A stretch of DNA of 64,000 nucleotides, taken from contig CAZTMT010000013.1 of the NCBI GenBank assembly GCA_964615335.1, positions 35,228 to 99,227 of the forward strand, read 5' to 3'. Shown here piece by piece: positions 33,348 to 44,491 of the stretch. The notes under the pieces were generated by a model, which saw only the letters and a list, made by a program, of their open reading frames with translations, made no database searches and had not been told where the DNA came from. Position 1 is the stretch's first letter; the number at the start of each line of letters is the position of its first letter. A program made the translations under genes and the position numbers. This stretch comes from HR10 sp964615335. Lineage in GTDB: Bacteria > Acidobacteriota > Blastocatellia > HR10.

Positions 33348-34655
33348 ATGGACAAGACGACGCGTCGCGAATTCATCAAAAAGAGCGGATTGACCCTTCT
33401 GGGGATCGGCTTGAGTCGTCAGGCTTTCGAGCATCATCTGCGGGCGGCCTCCGAGAGCGTCCTCATGCAAGGAGCAGCGCTCAGCCCGGCGGATCGGATC
33501 CTGGTCGTCATCCAGATGGATGGAGGGAACGATGGGCTGAATACGGTGATCCCCGTGAGCGGCTCGGCGGCTTCTTTCTATCGTCAATACCGTCCGACGC
33601 TGGCCATTCCGGAAGCGAACATTCTCCCCATTGGAACAGACGCGGCGGGGACGGGCTTGGGCTTTCACCCGAACCTGCAGCCGCTGCACGATCTCTACGC
33701 CCGTGGGCTGGTCGCTGTTCTGCAAGGAGTCGGCTACCCGAACCCGAATCGCTCGCACTTCGCTTCGCAGGACATCTGGCACACGGCGGATCCTCAAGGG
33801 AAGAAGCGTACGGGCTGGCTCGGCGATTATTTGGATTTCGCTTTCTCCTCATCGGATAACCCTCTGCTGGCCCTCTCGCTGGCCGGAGGGCGACTCCCGC
33901 TGACGCTCCGCGCTCAAGAAGTCCTGGTCCCCGCTGTCGGCGACGTGAGAAGCTATCAGTTTCGGACCCAGCCGTCGGGAGATCACGCGAACAAAATGCA
34001 AGCGTTCCTGGCCCTGAACCGAGAGGCGGCTCCGGAACGGACGCTTTACGAACAGATCCGGGCGATCGCGCTCGATACGTATGAGAGCACCCAGCTTCTG
34101 CAGTCCGGCTTACAACAGTACACTCCCGATCCGGGCGTCACCTACAATCCGCAAAATCCCCTGGCGCGTGCCATGCAGCAGGTCGCGCAAATCCTCGCAG
34201 CGGATCTCGGAACGCGCATCTTCTACGTGAGCATTGGAGGATTTGACACGCACCAGACGCAAGCCAATACGCACGCGACGCTTCTGGCTCGCCTGGCCGA
34301 AGCGCTGGCCACTTTTTACAAAGACCTCGAGCGGCTGGGGCTTGCCGATCGCGTCCTCATGATGACGTGGTCGGAGTTCGGCCGCAAGGTCGCCGAGAAT
34401 GGAAATCAAGGGACCGATCACGGGACCGTGGGACCGCAATTTCTCATCGGAGCGCGCGTCAAGGGAGGGATCTTCGGAGAACATCCGAGTCTGCGCCCGG
34501 AAGACCTCAATCCCGGATTGAGCGATCCGAAGTTCTCGGCCCGATCCATTGACTTTCGCTCGACCTACGCGACGATTCTGGAGAAGTGGTTTCTGGTGGA
34601 CTCGCGGGAGATCCTGGGGGGATCTTTCGAGATTTTCGACCTCATCCGCTCCTGA
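33348..34655 (+). CDS. DUF1501 family secreted protein
   Basis: The protein has 435 residues. A twin-arginine-type signal (TTRREFIKKSGLTLLGIGL, residues 3-21) suggests export in folded form. DUF1501 is related to the alkaline phosphatase/sulfatase fold: ILVVIQMDGGNDGLNTVIPV supplies the N-terminal metal-site region, and WSEFGRKVAENGNQGTDHGT the C-terminal one. Whether it is an active hydrolase is unknown. It forms a unit with DUF1800. The next gene starts 125 bp downstream. Confidence 0.88.
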   Translation: MDKTTRREFIKKSGLTLLGIGLSRQAFEHHLRAASESVLMQGAALSPADRILVVIQMDGGNDGLNTVIPVSGSAASFYRQYRPTLAIPEANILPIGTDAAGTGLGFHPNLQPLHDLYARGLVAVLQGVGYPNPNRSHFASQDIWHTADPQGKKRTGWLGDYLDFAFSSSDNPLLALSLAGGRLPLTLRAQEVLVPAVGDVRSYQFRTQPSGDHANKMQAFLALNREAAPERTLYEQIRAIALDTYESTQLLQSGLQQYTPDPGVTYNPQNPLARAMQQVAQILAADLGTRIFYVSIGGFDTHQTQANTHATLLARLAEALATFYKDLERLGLADRVLMMTWSEFGRKVAENGNQGTDHGTVGPQFLIGARVKGGIFGEHPSLRPEDLNPGLSDPKFSARSIDFRSTYATILEKWFLVDSREILGGSFEIFDLIRS

Positions 34656-34779
34656 CGGGGATTCCCCGCTGGGTCTGAAGATCCCGGGCACTTCGCGCGC
34701 CGATGCCGTTTGCGGCTTGGGGATGGCTTTTTATGGCCGGGACGGTTTCCGGACAATATCCCAGCGCCCTTCAAGTGGT

Positions 34780-35841
34780 ATGAAGAACCTCAGTCCGGTG
34801 AAGAATTCCAGACGCGCCTTTCTCTGGCTTTCCCCCGCTGTCGGACTCCTCGCGATGGGACTTGTTGTCTTGGGTTTCTCGACAGGCCCACCGCCCGGAT
34901 TCACCGGTGCTCCTGGTGAGAGCACGTGCACGGAATGCCACGACGCGTTCGGTGAGGAGACCAATCGGGGGCCGGGGGAATTGATCCTGGAGCATCCGGC
35001 CCGATACGAGCTGGGGCAGACGGTGATGATCACCGTGAGGCTCGAACAGGCGGGGCAGCGCCGGTGGGGCTTTCAACTGACGGCGCTCACGGCGGGGACA
35101 CAGGAGCCGGCCGGAGAGTTCGTGATCACCGATCCCGTTCACACGCAGATCGTCGTTGGTCAGAACGGGATTCGCTATGTGGAACACACGCCGCGCGGAA
35201 CATTCGCCGGACGACCGGATGAGGCGCGCTGGACGGTCGGCTGGCGAGCGCCCGAGCACGATGTGGGCCCGGTCACATTCTACGCGACAGGGAATGCCGC
35301 CAATGGTGATGGAACGCGATTGGGCGATTGGATCTATGCGGCCGAGTCCACGATTGTCCCCCCTTCTTATCCCACCGTGGCTCTGCGCTTCCCGCGAGGG
35401 GGCGAGAGATTCCTTCCTGGCCAGCCTGTGGTCATCCACTGGGAGGCTTCACCCGACGTCACCTCTTTCGATCTTCTTTTCTTCCCCCGCGCCGGCGCGC
35501 TTCCGGCCACGATCGCCAGCGGACTGTCGAGCGACACGCGGAGTTTCCTCTGGATCGTCCCCCATATACAGACCGACCAGGCTCGCCTGGCCGTCCTGGC
35601 CTTCAACGCCGTGGGCTTCGCTCTGGCCGAGAGCCGTTTCTTCTCCATCTCAGCGCCCGCCGAGCCGGGTGATGTCAACGGAGATGGGCGCCTGGATGGA
35701 AACGACCTTCATGCCCTGCTGCGCATTCTCAGGGGAGAGGCTCCTCCGACTCCGGCAGCCGATGTGAATCAAGATGGGGCGATCACCTTTCAAGATGTGA
35801 TACAACTCCTCGAAGCTTTACTCAGACGACGCCCGCTGTGA
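34780..35841 (+). CDS. Secreted protein with a CxxCH motif, anchor/reeler-like domain and a dockerin-like end
   Basis: This 353-residue protein has a signal or anchor segment (about residues 14-34), then FTGAPGESTCTECHDAFG with one CxxCH haem-type motif. A beta-sandwich like the reeler or choice-of-anchor V domain follows (about 50-185), and then a second Ig-like domain (TVALRFPRGGERFLPGQPVVIHW). The end carries two calcium-loop repeats of a type I dockerin, DVNGDGRLDGNDLHALLRIL and DVNQDGAITFQDVIQLLEAL. The start at 34780 is chosen because the signal follows; upstream sequence in frame overlaps the DUF1501 gene. The mixture of haem motif and dockerin is unusual. Its role is unknown. Confidence 0.7.
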   Translation: MKNLSPVKNSRRAFLWLSPAVGLLAMGLVVLGFSTGPPPGFTGAPGESTCTECHDAFGEETNRGPGELILEHPARYELGQTVMITVRLEQAGQRRWGFQLTALTAGTQEPAGEFVITDPVHTQIVVGQNGIRYVEHTPRGTFAGRPDEARWTVGWRAPEHDVGPVTFYATGNAANGDGTRLGDWIYAAESTIVPPSYPTVALRFPRGGERFLPGQPVVIHWEASPDVTSFDLLFFPRAGALPATIASGLSSDTRSFLWIVPHIQTDQARLAVLAFNAVGFALAESRFFSISAPAEPGDVNGDGRLDGNDLHALLRILRGEAPPTPAADVNQDGAITFQDVIQLLEALLRRRPL

Positions 35842-35903
35842 CTTCACGCCATGAGCCGCCACTCCATGAGATCGCCGGACTCAGGAGTGGGCGCGCTCGA
35901 AGA

Positions 35904-36209
35904 TTATTCCGGCTTCGGCGAATTCCACTTGGCTTGAAACTCCGCGGCCGAGAGGGCGTAGTAATCGGCGTTTTTCTCGATGTAGGAAGCCCACTTCTCG
36001 GGAACCTCATCGTTGGGGAAAATCGCCTCGACCGGACAAGCCGGCACACAGGCCCCGCAGTCAATGCATTCCTCCGGGTTGATGTACAGTTGCTCGACGA
36101 TGTCGTAGCCCGGTTCATTCTTCCCCGGGTGAATGCAATCCACCGGGCACACATCCACGCAGGCTGTATCCTTTGTACCGATGCACGGTTCCGCAATCGT
36201 ATAGGCCAT
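35904..36209 (-). CDS. Seven- or eight-iron ferredoxin
   Basis: The protein has 101 residues with eight cysteines at positions 9, 17, 21, 25, 48, 51, 54 and 58. The second group, CIDCGACVPACP, is a classical [4Fe-4S] motif. The first group has an insertion (C-x7-C-x3-C-x3-C), as in FdxA-type ferredoxins with a [3Fe-4S] cluster. It carries low-potential electrons in the cytoplasm. It is a single gene with its own promoter. Confidence 0.92.
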   Translation of the reverse strand: MAYTIAEPCIGTKDTACVDVCPVDCIHPGKNEPGYDIVEQLYINPEECIDCGACVPACPVEAIFPNDEVPEKWASYIEKNADYYALSAAEFQAKWNSPKPE

Positions 36210-36271
36210 ACGTCATTCCTCCCTCTGTGACTGGCCAAGATGCGCCGTCACCACAGACATACGAACTATTC

Positions 36272-36300
36272 CTTATAGCCGATTTTGTCCTTCCGGGCAA
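36272..36300 (-). promoter_or_regulatory. Sigma-70 promoter for the ferredoxin gene
   Basis: On the minus strand TTGCCC (36295-36300), 17-bp spacer, TATAAG (36272-36277), about 60 bp upstream of the start. Confidence 0.6.
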
Positions 36301-36416
36301 GGGGAATTCGCCCGCGTCCCCGCAGTCATCAGGCGCGCGGAAAGACACGTCGCCTCTTTCTTCTTCTTTGTGCTACACTAGCGGTGAGAGATCGTATCCA
36401 CCAGGAGGTGATGACC

Positions 36417-36845
36417 GTGAGGAAAAGGGTCGGGTGGGTCGTGGTCGGAATCCTCGTGGGGATCTCCCTCCTCAGCTCGCCCGGAGGGGCGGATCCATCG
36501 GGTCAACGATCCAAGAAAGAGAACATGATCGAGATGGGGCAAGCGTATCGAATCCTGCACACGAAAGTCTTCACGGGAGCCGTTGAGGCGAAGTTCACCG
36601 ACGCTGACTTTCAGGAGCTGAGTGCGCAGGCCGGGGCGCTCATTCGACTCGCCGAGGAATATGCGCAACTTGAGGCCGACGCCAATCTGGCGAACATCTC
36701 GCGGAATCTGGCCCGAGATACGCAGGCGGTGAAAAACCAGATTGACCGAAAGGATGCGATGCTCGCCGTGATGCTCTTTGGTCGGATCATCACCTATTGC
36801 GCGGAATGCCACTACCAAACCCGATGGCCGGCCGAAGCCAAGTGA
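36417..36845 (+). CDS. Small cytochrome c-prime-like protein
   Basis: The product has about 142 residues. After a signal peptide (RKRVGWVVVGILVGISLLSSPGG, written here only by its ends: RKRVGW to SSPGG) the protein is helical and ends with the single haem motif YCAECHYQTRW near residue 132. A haem site at the C-terminal end of a four-helix bundle is typical of cytochrome c-prime and cytochrome c-556. AGGAGG at 36403-36408 is 8 nt from the GTG at 36417 but only 2 nt from the ATG at 36411, so the GTG is preferred. It may carry electrons or bind small gases in the periplasm. Confidence 0.72.
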   Translation: MRKRVGWVVVGILVGISLLSSPGGADPSGQRSKKENMIEMGQAYRILHTKVFTGAVEAKFTDADFQELSAQAGALIRLAEEYAQLEADANLANISRNLARDTQAVKNQIDRKDAMLAVMLFGRIITYCAECHYQTRWPAEAK

Positions 36846-36915
36846 GCCCCCCCGGGGGATCGGCGGGTGAAGAAGACCGACCGGTGAATGCCTGCAGGTG
36901 AGAGAGCCCTCCCGC

Positions 36916-36944
36916 TTGACAGGCGCGGGGGCCATTGGCACAAT
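36916..36944 (+). promoter_or_regulatory. Sigma-70 promoter for the outer-membrane protein gene
   Basis: TTGACA (36916-36921), 17-bp spacer, CACAAT (36939-36944). The leader to the ATG at 37068 would be about 117 nt. Confidence 0.5.
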
Positions 36945-37067
36945 TTCACTGACTATGCGAACCGGCCGGAACCCAACAGTATTCCTTCACGGCGGAGAGT
37001 CCGCCCGACCGTTCGCGCCCAGAGGAGCCGCTCAGTGTCACTCCGGCACTTCGGCAAGGAGGAGATT

Positions 37068-38711
37068 ATGTTGAGAAAATCCTCGCGCCTTGCTTGGGCT
37101 TCGCTTCTTGTCCTTCTTGGGGCCTCGGGATATGCCTTCTCGCAGTCGCGTCCGGGAGGAGGGGTCACCGGACTTGTTCTCGATGAAGCGGGCAATCCGG
37201 TGATCGGAGCGATCATTCGCCTCCTTCCGGTGGACTCTCCCGCTCAGCCGGTGAAGACGCTGCGCACGGGAATGGACGGAAAATATGTGGCGAAGAATCT
37301 CGCTCCGGGCGCCTATCGCTTGCGGGCGGAAGCGCGCGGTTTTCTCCCGGTAGCGCACATCGTCGAGATCAAACCGCAACTGGTCCTGAGTCTTGACGTG
37401 GAGTTGCGGCGAACGGGAACGCTGGCCGAGCAGCGCGAGGATCGTGAAGATTACCGCTGGACAGTGCGAGCCTCGCGCCGCCACGTTTTGCGTTTCAACA
37501 AGAACGGAGAGATGCCTGAAACGCTTCTGGCTCAAGGCCTGCCGGGGCAGTGGCGCGGACACATCCAGTGGGTCAGCGGAACCCTCACGGCAGGGCAAAC
37601 GCGCGCCCGATGGGGCAGCATGATGACCTTTACTCTGGTCCAGGAATTCTCCCCCCGCGTGAGCTGGGCATGGGCCGGACAGGTGAACCCGCTCGGAGGG
37701 TATCCGGGACGATGGGAGATGGAGTTCTCGGCCAAACCCGAGACAGCCCACCATCTCACAGCCGCCATGGCCATGACCCGATGGGAGACTGATCCGGAAA
37801 CGCCGGGCGCACCTGATCTCCGACGCCTGACCCTGCGAGTCGCCGATCACTGGATGTCTACGGCGCAGCTCCTTCTCACCTACGGAGTGGATCTGCAAAG
37901 AACCCACTTCCGAGGGCACACCTTCTGGGAGGTCTCTCCCCGGCTTGGCCTGCGGTGGGCTGTGACCGAGCGCATGCGAATCAAAGCCGCTTTTCTTCCC
38001 TGGAGCCTGGCGGAGGCGCAGACCGACCTCACTCCGGAGAGCCCGAGATTGCTGGCCCCCTATCCCATACGCCTCCGACTTCACCCGAATGGCCAAGCAA
38101 CCGATGGGGGGCGCCAGTGGCAGATCGGAGTCGAACGCGCTTTGGGCGAGCACCAGAAGATCGAACTGGCTCTCTTCACGCAGAGCGAGGGAGCCCCGAT
38201 AGATCCCAAAGGCCAGCGGCTCAGCCGAAAGGCTCAATCCCGACACGGCCTCCGCGTCCTCTACACCCGATCCCTGGGGAATTCGCTTCAGGCGACGATC
38301 GGCTATGCCGCCGGACAGGGGGAAATCCCCGAAGGAGGATTCCATGTTCTGGCCGGGCGACTGGATGCTGCGATTGTTCGGACGCGCACTCGGCTGACAG
38401 TCCACTTTCGCACGGCGACCAATGCAGGAGATCCTTTCTACACGACTCCGCCCGATGTCCTCTCGGTCTTAATCGCGCCTGTGGGGGAGAGATCGTGGGA
38501 CCAGGACTTCTCCACTCTACCTCTTCTCGATCCCGGCGTGACGCTGGTCATCGCGCAGGAGCTACCGACTCTGGCTTTCCTGCCCGGCCGATGGGAAGCC
38601 ATCCTGGAAGCGCGCAATGTGATCGCCTGGCCCCATTGTGCCTCAGGGGACTCACTGCTGCTTGTTCGTGCTCCCCTTCTGATTCGGGGGAGCTTGGCCC
38701 TGCGTTTCTGA
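37068..38711 (+). CDS. Outer-membrane beta-barrel protein with a carboxypeptidase-regulatory-like N-domain
   Basis: The 547-residue product has a signal peptide (about residues 1-25, ending YAFSQS), then a carboxypeptidase-regulatory-like domain (VTGLVLDEAGNPVIGAIIRL, to about residue 110). The remaining 430 residues look like alternating beta-strands of a barrel and end in RGSLALRF with the terminal Phe. There is no recognisable TonB plug with the LPLNGR motif. It may therefore be a plugless barrel that shares its N-domain with the receptor at 13076. AAGGAGGAG stands just upstream of the ATG. Substrate unknown. Confidence 0.65.
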   Translation: MLRKSSRLAWASLLVLLGASGYAFSQSRPGGGVTGLVLDEAGNPVIGAIIRLLPVDSPAQPVKTLRTGMDGKYVAKNLAPGAYRLRAEARGFLPVAHIVEIKPQLVLSLDVELRRTGTLAEQREDREDYRWTVRASRRHVLRFNKNGEMPETLLAQGLPGQWRGHIQWVSGTLTAGQTRARWGSMMTFTLVQEFSPRVSWAWAGQVNPLGGYPGRWEMEFSAKPETAHHLTAAMAMTRWETDPETPGAPDLRRLTLRVADHWMSTAQLLLTYGVDLQRTHFRGHTFWEVSPRLGLRWAVTERMRIKAAFLPWSLAEAQTDLTPESPRLLAPYPIRLRLHPNGQATDGGRQWQIGVERALGEHQKIELALFTQSEGAPIDPKGQRLSRKAQSRHGLRVLYTRSLGNSLQATIGYAAGQGEIPEGGFHVLAGRLDAAIVRTRTRLTVHFRTATNAGDPFYTTPPDVLSVLIAPVGERSWDQDFSTLPLLDPGVTLVIAQELPTLAFLPGRWEAILEARNVIAWPHCASGDSLLLVRAPLLIRGSLALRF

Positions 38712-38861
38712 GGCTATGACAGACCGTGCAGGGTTTTGGAGGACACTTTCCGAAAATCTGGAAAGAGTTTCCGAAAAAATGGACGCCCGTCCGACCGGCG
38801 ATGAGGTGTCGCTTGAAGGAAAAGGTTGAAGACACAGAGCTTATCTCTCACCCGCCCTGTG

Positions 38862-38877
38862 TGGAACGAAACTTGCT
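38862..38877 (+). promoter_or_regulatory. Sigma-54-like promoter before the sensor kinase
   Basis: TGGAACGAAACTTGCT matches the sigma-54 consensus TGGCACGNNNNTTGCW at every fixed position but one, with correct spacing of the GG and GC pairs. It stands just before a two-component pair whose regulator is itself sigma-54 dependent. Transcription would begin near 38888. Confidence 0.6.
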
Positions 38878-38890
38878 TCCCTGAAAGGCG

Positions 38891-41857
<2,967 letters not shown>

Positions 41858-41996
41858 AAGAGAAGAGCCCACACGTCGCGCCGTGAGCGGGGGAGAGATG
41901 TCCCCGCGAGTCCGCGGCGCCAGGGGGATTTCAAGAGCGGTCATGTATTCGCTCGGCACCACCTCTTGTGCTACCCTTTAAGTAAACCAAGGGGCT

Positions 41997-43415
41997 ATGA
42001 GTCGGAAGGGCACGATTCTGATCATTGATGACGAAGAGGTCATGCGCGATGTCCTGGGGAGTTTGCTCTCGGCCGAGGGCTATCGCGTGGACCTGGCGCG
42101 CACGGGGGAAGAGGGGCTGGAGAAGTTCCGCGAACGCCCCTATGATCTGGTCCTTCTGGATGTCTCCATGCCGGGCATGGGAGGGATCGCGACGCTGCAG
42201 GAGCTGTTGCGTCTGGACCCGGAAGCGGTCGTTGTCATCATCACGGCCTATGCGACATTTGAGACGGCTATGGCGGCCTGGCAACTGGGGGCGTTCAACT
42301 GCATCCGCAAGCCCTTTCAAAACGAGCAGATCCTGCAGGTCGTCGAAGCCGGCATTCGCCGCCGCCGCAAGGATGAAGAACGCCGCATCCTGAGCCAGAC
42401 CCTCCGCCAGGGCTCAGCCCTGCGCCAGATCGTCGCGCGCAGTCCGAAGATGCGAAAAGTGCTCGATCTGGTCGCGCAGGTCGCCCCCACGCGCTCGACC
42501 GTCCTCATTCAGGGCGAATCGGGGACGGGCAAGGAGCTGATCGCGCGCGCCATTCACTTCATGAGCCCGCGCGCCGAGACGGGCCAGTTCGTCGCCGTCA
42601 ACTGCAGCAACGTCTCCCCGGAGCTTCTGGAGAGCGATCTTTTCGGCCACCTCAAAGGAGCCTTCACCGGCGCCATCGCGGCCAAGAAGGGGCGCTTCGA
42701 GATCGCCGATGGGGGAAGCATCTTCCTGGACGAGATCGGCAACATCAGTCTCGACATCCAGGCGAAGCTCCTCCGCGTGCTGCAGGAGCGCGAGTTCACG
42801 CCTGTCGGCGATACGACGACGCGGCGCGTGGATGTGCGCATCATCGCCGCCACCAATATTGATCTCAAAAAGGCGGTGAGCGAAGGCCGCTTCCGCGAGG
42901 ATCTCTTTTATCGCCTCAATGTCATCACGATCCACCTCCCTCCGCTGCGAGAGCGAAAGGAAGATATCCTGCCGCTTGTGCAGCACTTCATTCGGAAATT
43001 CTCGGCTGAGAATAATCGGAACATCTCGACCGAAGTGGATCCGGATGTGCTCCGCGCCCTGGAAGAGTATCCGTGGCCGGGCAATGTGCGCGAGCTGGAG
43101 AACGTCATTGAGCGCGCCGTCGTCATCGCCCGGGGCGATCGGATCACACTGGACTGCTTGCCGGACGAAATCCTCGATCCCCGCGCGGCCGAACAGTTCC
43201 TGCATCGCCTCAAATCGGAAGATCCCGCGCGGGACCTTCCCATCGCCCAGGGAATCTCCTTCTACGACGAAGTCGCCAAATTCGAAATCAGCCTGATTCG
43301 GCGCGCCCTGGAGATCACCGGCGGCAATCAGAGCCGCGCGGCACGACTTCTGGGCATGAACACGACGACTCTCAACAGCAAGATCAAGGCGTATAACATC
43401 ACCGTGAAGGGATGA
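41997..43415 (+). CDS. Sigma-54-dependent response regulator, NtrC family
   Basis: The protein has 472 residues. The receiver domain carries the phospho-Asp in LVLLDVSMPGMGG. The AAA+ domain has Walker A GESGTGKEL, the sigma-54 contact loop GAFTGA and Walker B GGSIFLDEIG. A Fis-type HTH closes the protein (GGNQSRAARLLGMNTTTLNSK). It activates sigma-54 promoters, and a candidate one lies upstream of its partner kinase, so the pair may regulate itself. It follows the kinase by 139 bp. PilR-like regulators have this layout, but the target genes are unknown. Confidence 0.92.
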   Translation: MSRKGTILIIDDEEVMRDVLGSLLSAEGYRVDLARTGEEGLEKFRERPYDLVLLDVSMPGMGGIATLQELLRLDPEAVVVIITAYATFETAMAAWQLGAFNCIRKPFQNEQILQVVEAGIRRRRKDEERRILSQTLRQGSALRQIVARSPKMRKVLDLVAQVAPTRSTVLIQGESGTGKELIARAIHFMSPRAETGQFVAVNCSNVSPELLESDLFGHLKGAFTGAIAAKKGRFEIADGGSIFLDEIGNISLDIQAKLLRVLQEREFTPVGDTTTRRVDVRIIAATNIDLKKAVSEGRFREDLFYRLNVITIHLPPLRERKEDILPLVQHFIRKFSAENNRNISTEVDPDVLRALEEYPWPGNVRELENVIERAVVIARGDRITLDCLPDEILDPRAAEQFLHRLKSEDPARDLPIAQGISFYDEVAKFEISLIRRALEITGGNQSRAARLLGMNTTTLNSKIKAYNITVKG

Positions 43416-43473
43416 GACCGACTCGTCCGCCAGCTCATCACTTTTACAGGCGATCCCTCAGCACCTCGGGCCA

Positions 43474-43502
43474 TTGACAAAGCGAACCGGATCAAGTCAT
43501 CT
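43474..43502 (+). promoter_or_regulatory. Possible promoter of the epimerase gene
   Basis: TTGACA (43474-43479), 17-bp spacer, TCATCT (43497-43502). The -35 box is perfect and the -10 box weak. Confidence 0.4.
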
Positions 43503-43589
43503 TTGAAGGCCCCTTCGAAGAAGGCGCGCGGGGCAGCGTCGCGTGAGGAGGACGAAGGCTTCGGTCGCGCGACGGGAAAGGAGGTCAGC

Positions 43590-44489
43590 ATGAACATCCT
43601 CGTCACGGGATCCACGGGACTCATCGGATCGGCCCTCGTCTCCTTCCTGCGAGCCGGAGGACATCAGGTTGTACGTCTGGCGCGCGCTCCGCTTCGCACG
43701 GAGGAGAAGGTCGTGCTCTGGGATCCCGAAGCCGGGCGGCTCGATCCCTCGGAGTTGGAAGGCTTGGAGGCCGTCGTGCATCTGGCGGGCGAGAGCATTG
43801 CTGGACGCTGGACGCCGGAGAAGAAGGCGCGCATTCGGAACAGTCGCGTGCGCGGCACGCAACTTCTGGCCGAGACCCTGGCCCGACTCGAACGCCCTCC
43901 CGCCGTGCTCGTCTCCGCGTCAGCTATCGGGTATTACGGAGATCGCGGAGATGAGATCTTGCGTGAGGGGAGCCCTCCGGGACGAGGCTTCCTCGCCGAT
44001 GTGGCCCAGGCCTGGGAAGCCGCGACCGAAGCAGCCGCGCAAAAAGGTCTTCGCGTGGTGATCCTGCGATTCGGCATCGTCCTCAGCCCGCGGGGAGGGG
44101 CCCTGGCTCAGATGCTGCTCCCCTTTCGACTGGGCCTGGGAGGACCCATTGGCTCGGGACAGCAATACTGGAGCTGGATCGCTCTGGATGACGTCGTGCG
44201 CGCCATTCACCATGCGCTTCTCAGCGAGACGCTCAGAGGGCCGGTCAACGTCGTCTCCCCCGATCCCGTGAGGAATCGGGAGTTCGCGCGAACGCTCGGG
44301 CGCGTTCTTGGCCGACCGGCCTTCCTCCCCATGCCGGAGATGGCCGTACGTCTGCTCTTCGGGCAAATGGGCGAAGAGCTGCTTCTGTCCAGTCAGCGCG
44401 TCGAACCCCTGCGGCTGCTCGCCTCGGGATTCGTCTTCCAGTACCCGGATTTGGAAGGAGCCCTCCGCCATCTCCTGAGAAAATCGTAG
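43590..44489 (+). CDS. TIGR01777 family NAD-dependent epimerase-like protein
   Basis: The protein has 299 residues. It starts MNILVTGSTGLIGSAL with the dinucleotide site. Family blocks VVHLAGESIAGRWTPEKKARI, ASAIGYYGDRGDE and WSWIALDDVVRAIHHAL identify the TIGR01777/YfcH group (related to cell-division inhibitor SulA-like epimerases of plants and bacteria). The substrate is not known for this family. The start at 43590 is chosen for its AAAGGAGG ribosome-binding site 7 nt upstream; the frame opens at 43503 without similarity. Confidence 0.85.
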   Translation: MNILVTGSTGLIGSALVSFLRAGGHQVVRLARAPLRTEEKVVLWDPEAGRLDPSELEGLEAVVHLAGESIAGRWTPEKKARIRNSRVRGTQLLAETLARLERPPAVLVSASAIGYYGDRGDEILREGSPPGRGFLADVAQAWEAATEAAAQKGLRVVILRFGIVLSPRGGALAQMLLPFRLGLGGPIGSGQQYWSWIALDDVVRAIHHALLSETLRGPVNVVSPDPVRNREFARTLGRVLGRPAFLPMPEMAVRLLFGQMGEELLLSSQRVEPLRLLASGFVFQYPDLEGALRHLLRKS

Positions 44490-44491
44490 CT

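Noticed and set aside
36925..36950. A sigma-54 promoter suggested by TGGCAC
   Set aside because: The GC pair at the right distance is missing, and a sigma-70 promoter with TTGACA overlaps it.
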